From Methylomonas sp. (GTDB lineage: Bacteria; Pseudomonadota; Gammaproteobacteria; Methylococcales; Methylomonadaceae), in NCBI GenBank assembly GCA_026990815.1, contig JALXCS010000355.1, positions 1 through 11,104 of the forward strand: 11,104 nt of DNA. The letters are read 5' to 3'. Position 1 is the first letter of the stretch. Each line of letters starts with the position of its first letter. The translations under genes were made by a program, and so were the position numbers. The notes beneath the pieces were generated by a model, which made no database searches, was not told the DNA's origin, and saw only the letters and a program-made list of their open reading frames with translations. Below, piece after piece: positions 6,607 to 11,104 of this stretch.

Positions 6607-7373
6607 TTTTCACCCATTTCGGCCACTGCTTCAAGTTGTTCAAGCAATTGTTTGCTCATGTGTTTTTTTTCGATATTTTGGTCTGCTATGATGGATTTAC
6701 CAATTTTGCCAAGAAATTTTTCCCCAAGCCTTATCTGATCTTCCGTTTGCATTTGCGGCCATCTGTTAAGCAAATCCAGTAACAAAGACTGGTCGGCAGG
6801 ATCAAGATTTGTTTTAAGTGCTAACTGGCTGGCCTGGTGTAACAGTTTTTGATCAATATCATTACTGTAAACCAACAGTAATCCTGCTGCCATATCTCCA
6901 ATTCTGACCTGATGGCGAGTTAATGCGACGGTGGCAAGACCAACGAAATAAAAAGCAGGAAGGCTATCAAGCATGCGAAAAACATTACGGATTAATAAAG
7001 CGCTGGTGGCTGGTGTCAACCCATTAATGGTGACTATTTTAAGCCCCGCCATTCGTTTGCCAGGCGTTCGGCCAGACATCATGATTTCAAGTAGAGGATG
7101 ATAAAATAAATAAATAATTCCTGCAGGCGCCAGCCAGAGATAGAGCATTCCTGTTGATGCCTGGTCCCACGCAAAACGCATACCTTGAAAGGAAAATAGT
7201 GCAATTCCACAGCCTAATATCCACGAAATAGCCAATAATAGACGGAAATGCCAGTCAATAATGAATGCATGTGAGCGGGCGCCAATTCCTGCTATTTCCA
7301 TGCTCATTGTCATCGCTTCTGGCGACTGTATTTGAATATGACTGTTTGCTGTCAGGTCTTTTGGGTTGCTCAC
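6603..7373 (-). CDS. RDD-family membrane protein
   Basis: The product has 256 residues. The N-terminal IQSPEAMTMSMEIAGIGARS followed by HAFIIDW corresponds to the usual RDD opening (TPE-G-x-x-L-E-x-x-LAGPGxR-x-x-AFxID). The next parts are two membrane helices, the loop SGRTPGKRMAGLKIVT, and RNVFRMLDSLPAFYFVGLA with RIGDMAAGLLLVY. About 110 hydrophilic residues follow and are probably cytoplasmic. The start is GTG at 7371-7373: an internal ATG at the MTMSM segment would cut into the conserved opening, so the upstream GTG is preferred, though its Shine-Dalgarno is weak. The gene lies 50 bases after lnt and overlaps the SpoIIM-like gene by four bases. RDD proteins have been linked to transport, including ion exchange in some cases, but substrate and role here are unknown. 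Confidence 0.88.
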   Translation of the reverse strand: MSNPKDLTANSHIQIQSPEAMTMSMEIAGIGARSHAFIIDWHFRLLLAISWILGCGIALFSFQGMRFAWDQASTGMLYLWLAPAGIIYLFYHPLLEIMMSGRTPGKRMAGLKIVTINGLTPATSALLIRNVFRMLDSLPAFYFVGLATVALTRHQVRIGDMAAGLLLVYSNDIDQKLLHQASQLALKTNLDPADQSLLLDLLNRWPQMQTEDQIRLGEKFLGKIGKSIIADQNIEKKHMSKQLLEQLEAVAEMGEK

Positions 7374-7423
7374 TTTAGATCTAGCAGTAGGTATCTGGTT
7401 ATTTTATTGAATATAGTACAATT

Positions 7424-9010
7424 TTATTGTTCCCGTTGATGAATTACTGCTCTCATATGGATTTTGATGATTCCCAAAGCCAATAATCCTGCCAAACTGA
7501 GCCAGAGTAAAAATGGAACCAGCCAGATCCATTGTTGATAAAAAGTTGTAGGTGGATTTTTTAAAAAAGGGACCCGATAAAAGCCGCTCCAAGGTTCATA
7601 TAATGGGGACTTTTCCAATATTTCCCCTGATGCTAGGACTACTGTTGAAATCCCGGTATTTGTTGCTCTGATTAATGGTCGACGAAATTCGACCGCTCTA
7701 GCCAAAGTCATATACATATGTTGGTAAGGTTCTTGCCACGCTCCGTACCAGGAATCATTTGTGACATTGACGATAAATTGGGAACCCAGGTCAGCCAGAG
7801 ATTTGGAAAAATTGGGGAATAAACTTTCGTAGCAGATTTGAGGAGCAATTTTAAAGTCGTTTAGTTTTAATAATATAGTAGGACCCGGGCCGCGTGCAAA
7901 TTGCCCGGTTGCCGGCAGCCAGTCCCTGATTTGTGGAAACAGGTCTTCCCCCGGGATATATTCACCGAAGGCGAGTAATTTTGTTTTACTGTAATGGGGT
8001 GATTGTAATTGACCATTGTCATCTAATACGAACAGAGAGTTGGTAATCAAGCGGGTCGCACGATCAATACTGTAAGCGCCAGTAATTAGCGACATTTGTT
8101 GTTGTCTTAGAAAACTAGAGAGTGTTAAAGCCTGAGCGGTAGATTGAAAATCTTCTCCCAATAAATATGGGAAGGCAGTTTCCGGCCAGACTGCAAAATC
8201 AATTTTTTCATGACGATATTTTTTGATTCCCTGGGCAGTGAGTCTGAAGTAGCGATTCAAAATTTCATTTCGATAGCCTTGACCCAATTCAGCAGCCATT
8301 TTTTCTTCGTTGGCAATGCTGGCCTGGACCAATAATACTTTTGCCAGAGCATCGGCTTTCGGAATTTGATTTTTCAGGCCAATACCGGCAAGGTTTAGTG
8401 CTATGAAGATCAGAATTACCCCGCTGACGTATATTTTTCCTTTCAGGTTGTCGCGATTTTTCCAGGCAAAGTACAAAGGTAAATTGGCTAATAATGTCAG
8501 GGCGCTTAAGCCGCTAAAACCAATAATTTCGGCTAAATGGTAAATAGGTATATTGACGGCATACCAGGAATAACCAAAATTCCAGTCAAACAGCGTCAAA
8601 GAATAAAATTCACATATGATCGTCACAAGCGCCATCAAGACAAGGGAAAATTGTTCTGATCCATTTAGTTTTTTATGCCCAAAAAACCATAGACATCCCG
8701 CAATGGGGACGAAAAGATGGGCAATTGCGGCAAACAAAATCATACCTATAATAGCAACCGCCCAGGGCAGATGTGCAAATTCATGGAGTAGGTAAGCGAC
8801 CCAGTTAAAACCGATCAATGTAAAAATAAATGAGGCAAGCCAACCGCCAAGAAAAATATTTTTATAGGATCTTTGATATGACCAGAATATCCATAATGGA
8901 ACAAAACAAAAAACAGAAGCCCACGGCGGAAAAGGAATATAACTGGTTCCTACTAAAACGCCTGAGGCGACAGGCAATAACCATAATTTTTTTAATGTTT
9001 TTTCTGGCAT
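7424..9010 (-). CDS. lnt: Apolipoprotein N-acyltransferase
   Basis: Lnt is an inner-membrane enzyme that transfers an acyl chain from phospholipid to the N-terminal Cys of diacylglyceryl lipoproteins, the last step of lipoprotein maturation before Lol sorting. The product has 528 residues (E. coli about 512): a hydrophobic N-terminal half with about six helices, then a periplasmic nitrilase-fold domain, then a last C-terminal helix. The catalytic triad is visible: Glu277 in VWPETAFPYLL, Lys344 in YSKTKLLAFGEYIPGE and Cys393 in IAPQICYESLFP. NVTNDSWYG and RAVEFRRPLIRATNTGIS are also typical. The start ATG at 9008-9010 has only a weak Shine-Dalgarno (GTAGAC). The gene stands without its usual corC/ybeX neighbour; it is followed by the RDD/SpoIIM pair and faces the diguanylate cyclase gene divergently. 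Confidence 0.97.
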   Translation of the reverse strand: MPEKTLKKLWLLPVASGVLVGTSYIPFPPWASVFCFVPLWIFWSYQRSYKNIFLGGWLASFIFTLIGFNWVAYLLHEFAHLPWAVAIIGMILFAAIAHLFVPIAGCLWFFGHKKLNGSEQFSLVLMALVTIICEFYSLTLFDWNFGYSWYAVNIPIYHLAEIIGFSGLSALTLLANLPLYFAWKNRDNLKGKIYVSGVILIFIALNLAGIGLKNQIPKADALAKVLLVQASIANEEKMAAELGQGYRNEILNRYFRLTAQGIKKYRHEKIDFAVWPETAFPYLLGEDFQSTAQALTLSSFLRQQQMSLITGAYSIDRATRLITNSLFVLDDNGQLQSPHYSKTKLLAFGEYIPGEDLFPQIRDWLPATGQFARGPGPTILLKLNDFKIAPQICYESLFPNFSKSLADLGSQFIVNVTNDSWYGAWQEPYQHMYMTLARAVEFRRPLIRATNTGISTVVLASGEILEKSPLYEPWSGFYRVPFLKNPPTTFYQQWIWLVPFLLWLSLAGLLALGIIKIHMRAVIHQREQ

Positions 9011-9087
9011 TGGTCTACAATTGAATTATAAATGAATTGCACTATTCTTAATTTTTGAATTAGTTCACTACAAAAGGAAAATATTTA
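9011..9087. promoter_or_regulatory. Divergent promoter region between lnt and the diguanylate cyclase gene
   Basis: This 77-base AT-rich gap must hold the start signals of both genes. On the minus strand a perfect TATAAT lies at 9025-9030, about 14 bases before the lnt ATG, but the -35 at 17 bases (AATTAA) is poor. On the plus strand, AAGGAAA at 9074-9080, 7 bases before the ATG at 9088, is a good Shine-Dalgarno for the cyclase gene; its promoter is not clear (a TTGAAT with TATTCT at 16 bases is a weak possibility). Confidence 0.45.
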
Positions 9088-10128
9088 ATGAGTGGTTTTA
9101 CATCGTTTTTGCCTTCTTATGATGCGAGTCCCGAAGAAAATGCGCAATACCTCAGGCAAACCTTGCCTTTGATGATGAAAAATAATATTTCTGCTGATCC
9201 AATCAATTACGCAATCTGGTATGAATATGTTTCTGGCAATAATGCCCGGTTAAAAAAAGAACTGGATGAGTTATTGCATTTAAATCAGCAAATAACCACT
9301 GAACAAAGTATTGAGCTATATAAAAAGCATGTTTGTAATGCCTCAGTCGAATCTTTTGAAAAAATAAATACGGAACTACAAAAAATCCTCAATGATACAA
9401 CGCAGTCAGTGGGTTTGGCCAGTGACAAAGTATCAAAGGCGGAAGCCAGTTTTAATCATTCGGCTCATGAACTGGAAAGTGCGAACAGTAATGATGACAT
9501 AAAATCAGTTTTGAGCCAGGTATTGGCGGAAACCAAATTATTGGCAGAGACCAGTCAAATCCTCAAGTCAAAACTGGATGAAGCCAACGAAGAAATGGAT
9601 CAAATGCGTCAGGAGCTTACCTTGGTTCGTGAGGTAGCGGTAACCGATGCATTGACTGGATTATTAAATCGACGGGCATTCGACGATATCTTGTCTGATC
9701 TGGTGGAACAATCAACAACGCAGAAGAATTTCTGTCTGGCTATTCTGGATCTTGATCATTTTAAGAAAATTAATGATAGCTTTGGTCATTTAACCGGGGA
9801 CAAGGTTTTGCGTTATACGGCAGGGATTATGAAGCAGAAGGTGGCTGAAAATCATTTTGCGGCACGTTATGGCGGCGAGGAAATGGCTGTCATTATGCCG
9901 GATACTGATTTGCAAGCAGCTAGTCGGGTCATTGAAAACATCAGAACAACACTGGAAAAAAACCGGCTTAAACGCAAAGGAGATGGTGAATCAATTGGTA
10001 AAGTGACATTGTCGGCCGGTGTTGCCAGTTTTAAGCCTGGCGATTCAGTTGATACATTGATTGAAAAGGCTGACAATTCATTGTATCAAGCTAAAACCAA
10101 TGGCAGGAATCAGGTGGTTGCTTTATAA
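9088..10128 (+). CDS. Soluble diguanylate cyclase (GGEEM) with N-terminal helical module
   Basis: The protein has 346 residues, with no signal peptide or membrane segment. It should make cyclic di-GMP from two GTP in the cytoplasm. The N-terminal ~110 residues hold the module found in many soluble cyclases (LPLMMKNNISADPINYAIWY with EYVSGNNARLKKELDELL). A helical linker follows (about 110-185), probably a coiled coil for dimerisation. The GGDEF domain spans ~185-346: DALTGLLNRRAF (187-198), LDLDHFKKINDSFGH with the metal and guanine-binding Asp/Asn residues, RYGGEEM (260-266), and the C-terminal LSAGVASF and ADNSLYQAKTNGRNQV. The active-site motif is GGEEM, expected to be active. At the inhibitory-site position (RxxD before the signature) the sequence is AENH, so product inhibition by that site is probably lost. 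No phosphodiesterase domain is present. Confidence 0.95.
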   Translation: MSGFTSFLPSYDASPEENAQYLRQTLPLMMKNNISADPINYAIWYEYVSGNNARLKKELDELLHLNQQITTEQSIELYKKHVCNASVESFEKINTELQKILNDTTQSVGLASDKVSKAEASFNHSAHELESANSNDDIKSVLSQVLAETKLLAETSQILKSKLDEANEEMDQMRQELTLVREVAVTDALTGLLNRRAFDDILSDLVEQSTTQKNFCLAILDLDHFKKINDSFGHLTGDKVLRYTAGIMKQKVAENHFAARYGGEEMAVIMPDTDLQAASRVIENIRTTLEKNRLKRKGDGESIGKVTLSAGVASFKPGDSVDTLIEKADNSLYQAKTNGRNQVVAL

Positions 10129-10166
10129 AGGGGGCTTGTTATCACCCAATGGCCTTGTAAAGGAAG

Positions 10167-10241
10167 GTTCTCAAAGATAATTTATCAGCTGTATAAAAAA
10201 TATACAGGTTATCATGAGGAGCAACCGCTTTGTCCTGAGAA
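10167..10241 (+). other. Extended inverted-repeat structure after the diguanylate cyclase gene
   Basis: The 3' flank of the cyclase gene can fold as a layered hairpin. The outer arms are TTCTC (10168-10172) and GAGAA (10237-10241). Next come AAAG (10173-10176) with CTTT (10228-10231), or alternatively GATAA (10176-10180) with TTATC (10209-10213). The innermost stem is a perfect CTGTATA / TATACAG (10189-10195 and 10201-10207) closing an A5 loop. There is no T-run after it on the plus strand, so it is not a classical intrinsic terminator. It may protect the mRNA 3' end or be a relic. Confidence 0.4.
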
Positions 10242-10246
10242 TTACC

Positions 10247-10280
10247 AAAAAAAAGCCGGTTTCACTAAGTGATACCGGCT
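10247..10280 (-). terminator. Intrinsic terminator, minus strand
   Basis: On the minus strand AGCCGGT (10280-10274) pairs perfectly with ACCGGCT (10260-10254). Inside it, across a T-T mismatch, TCAC/GTGA adds four more pairs around a three-base loop. The stem is followed at once by eight U residues (A-run on the plus strand, 10247-10254). This is a textbook rho-independent terminator in the minus direction only; no T-run follows on the plus side. It ends the small-RNA candidate and would also stop transcripts from the PepSY-like gene. Confidence 0.9.
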
Positions 10281-10322
10281 ATGGAATAATATGAAAAAAA
10301 CTATCATCAATCCCTAACGATG
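10247..10322 (-). ncRNA. Candidate small RNA, about 75 nt, with own promoter and terminator
   Basis: A complete transcription unit without a plausible gene lies on the minus strand. The promoter is TTGACA (10356-10351), a 16-base spacer, and TAAACT (10334-10329) preceded by TGC, giving an extended -10; long A/T tracts lie directly upstream. Transcription should begin near 10321-10323 and end in the U-tract at 10247-10254. The 5' part can form a small stem (CATC/GATG, with outer CTAT/ATAG), followed by a single-stranded U7 stretch (about 10294-10300), then the GC-rich terminator hairpin. That layout, seed region plus U-rich stretch plus 3' terminator, resembles Hfq-dependent regulators. I recognise no known RNA family. 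A 21-codon ATG frame runs through it but ends inside the terminator U-tract and is unlikely to be used. Confidence 0.55.
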
Positions 10323-10328
10323 GTTAAT

Positions 10329-10385
10329 AGTTTAGCAGTATTATAGAGAGTGTCAAGAATTTTTACACTTTTTTTTGAAAAAAAA
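10329..10385 (-). promoter_or_regulatory. Strong sigma70-type promoter with A/T upstream element
   Basis: Minus strand: perfect -35 TTGACA (10356-10351), 16-base spacer, extended -10 TGC-TAAACT (10337-10329). A perfect TATAAT (10345-10340) lies inside the spacer with only a weak -35 (GTGTAA) and may be an alternative -10. Upstream of the -35 are two A/T tracts (around 10357-10376 and 10378-10385), as in UP elements of stable-RNA promoters. It drives the small-RNA candidate that ends at 10247. Confidence 0.65.
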
Positions 10386-10514
10386 TTGATGCGCCAAAAA
10401 AATGTTATTGATTCAATTTGAAGAAACCAGCAATGAGATGTCTTTTCTTTGTTTACACTCATTTTTCTCATGTCAAATTATAACGATCCGGCTAATTTTA
10501 CACATATGTTTTTT

Positions 10515-10979
10515 TTAATCCCTCTCTTTAACCCAAATTTTTCCCGTCGGGCTCATCGCTAATTCCCAATCTTCGCCATCACCCTTAACATCAATTTCAT
10601 ATTCAACACGCCCATCTGGGTGGGCTCTTTTTTCAGCGTCCTGAATACTCAATTGTTTAAATGTTTGATTAAGTTTTTTTATAATGACTTGTGGTAATTC
10701 TGATATTTCAATTGCTACTTCATGGCCAAAATGTTGGCCTTGTGGATCAAACAGCGTTTCATGTTGCTTACCATTGACTTGATATTTGAGTTCATAAAAC
10801 ACCATGCCGAAATGCAATTCTTTATCGGCTTTGATATTCCTGGCATCAGGATGTTCTTTTTTCATACTGTTGATAACAGCTTCCGGTACTTCAGAAAATT
10901 TGATTTTGCCCGCCTGCACTGAAAAAATCGGAAAAACAAGTGTTGCAATAAATGATGATATGATTAGCTTTTTGTGCAC
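10515..10979 (-). CDS. Secreted PepSY-like (beta-lactamase-inhibitor-like fold) protein
   Basis: This protein of 154 residues has a cleavable signal peptide (MHKKLIISSFIATLVFPIFS, cleavage after VQA near residue 23), so it is probably periplasmic. The mature part has two repeats of the PepSY-like pattern: EVPEAVINSMKKEHPDA with a following FGMVFYELKYQVNGK..HETLFDPQG, then ELPQVIIKKLNQTF with HPDGRVEYEIDVKGDGEDWE and LAMSPTGKIW. Such proteins are small binding or inhibitor-type modules; the ligand is unknown. The start is GTG (10977-10979), because an in-frame TGA lies at 10986-10988. GGAG (10993-10990) is 10 bases upstream and lies inside the end of an IS30-type element, so the native 5' region may have been lost. 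The nearest terminator is 235 bases downstream of the stop. Confidence 0.85.
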   Translation of the reverse strand: MHKKLIISSFIATLVFPIFSVQAGKIKFSEVPEAVINSMKKEHPDARNIKADKELHFGMVFYELKYQVNGKQHETLFDPQGQHFGHEVAIEISELPQVIIKKLNQTFKQLSIQDAEKRAHPDGRVEYEIDVKGDGEDWELAMSPTGKIWVKERD

Positions 10980-10980
10980 G

Positions 10981-11104
10981 CGAATTCAACTCCGAAGTGC
11001 AATTTTAGTATTCATGCAGCCTTACGCTGAGCATTTCCAAAAAAAACTTCATGAGGGGTTTTAAAATTCAGCGTTTTTCGTGGACGATGATTAAGTCTGT
11101 TCAT
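10981..11104 (-). mobile_element. End of an IS30-family insertion sequence (cut by window edge)
   Basis: The right end of the window holds the 3' end of an IS30-type transposase gene and, beyond its stop, a short stretch with CTCCGAAGTGCAA (10990-11002) that looks like the terminal inverted repeat. The exact tip of the element cannot be fixed without the other end or the target duplication; it lies close to 10980-10985, directly against the start of the PepSY-like gene. Confidence 0.75.
11012..11104 (-). CDS. IS30-family transposase, C-terminal fragment (runs off window)
   Basis: Thirty codons and a TGA stop are inside the window, in frame to its last base. The peptide LNHRPRKTLNFKTPHEVFFG is the conserved C-terminal end of IS30-family DDE transposases, just after the last catalytic Glu region, where LN-x-RPRK-x-L-x-(F/Y)-K-TP-x-E-V-F-F is typical. 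The catalytic part lies outside the window, so whether the gene is intact is unknown. A short tail (NAQRKAA) ends the protein. The gene points toward the PepSY-like gene on the same strand, so read-through transcription from the element could reach it. Confidence 0.85.
   Translation of the reverse strand: MNRLNHRPRKTLNFKTPHEVFFGNAQRKAA

Larger units (their letters stand above)
10129..10514. other. Gene-free 386-base region with RNA-type signals
   Basis: No convincing protein gene exists here on either strand. The left part holds the layered hairpin after the cyclase gene. The middle holds a minus-strand small-RNA candidate with promoter and terminator. The right part (about 10386-10514) is AT-rich, with a second minus-strand TTGACA (10471-10476) lacking a good -10. 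A T8-G-A8 tract (10369-10385) sits just upstream of the small-RNA -35. Confidence 0.6.

Noticed and set aside
10243..10307. A 21-codon minus-strand ATG frame inside the small-RNA candidate
   Set aside because: The frame runs through the terminator hairpin and stops within or after the U-tract, so the mRNA would lack a complete frame; the Shine-Dalgarno-like GGGA is too close to the ATG.
10369..10385. T8-G-A8 tract as a terminator for the PepSY-like gene
   Set aside because: It is an A/T-only inverted repeat with a one-base centre and no GC stem; its place just before a TTGACA fits an upstream promoter element better.
1..11104. CRISPR array, tRNA, rRNA or phage genes
   Set aside because: No regularly spaced repeats, no tRNA cloverleaf and no phage-type genes were seen on either strand.

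Overview
The window reads as chromosome of an AT-rich gammaproteobacterium. CydA (long Q-loop type), CydB, CydX and Lnt all look like their enterobacterial counterparts, and the Shine-Dalgarno sites are ordinary (AAGGAG, GGAGG). I cannot name the genus. Nearly everything from 57 to 9010 is on the minus strand. One diguanylate cyclase (9088-10128) runs the other way, and a minus-strand gene plus the end of an IS30-type element close the window.

Reading in the direction of transcription (right to left): lnt (apolipoprotein N-acyltransferase) is followed by an overlapping RDD / SpoIIM-like membrane gene pair. Then comes a tightly packed cytochrome bd quinol oxidase operon: cydP (small subunit), cydA, cydB, a cydX whose product continues into a degenerate GGDEF domain, a small membrane-anchored basic helical protein, and a coiled-coil protein. 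All junctions in the operon are overlaps or gaps of 2-14 bases. After a 169-base gap lies a lipoprotein gene of unknown function.

The most unusual item is the gene at 1991-2620. Its first ~28 residues are an almost canonical CydX, the single-helix subunit needed for bd-I oxidase assembly and activity. They are joined directly to a GGDEF-like domain whose signature is DAATF instead of GG(D/E)EF. If CydX takes its usual place, every oxidase complex would carry a catalytically dead nucleotide-binding-type domain. The two coupled downstream ORFs would be candidate partners. A catalytically plausible diguanylate cyclase (GGEEM, no inhibitory site) is encoded about 3.7 kb from cydP, divergently from lnt.

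The right side (10129-10514) has no convincing protein gene, but the minus strand carries what looks like a complete small-RNA gene: A-tracts, TTGACA, an extended -10, about 75 bases of transcript, and a strong intrinsic terminator. Beyond it is a secreted PepSY-like protein gene whose GTG start lies directly against the end of an IS30-family insertion. The IS may have replaced the native promoter and ribosome binding site.
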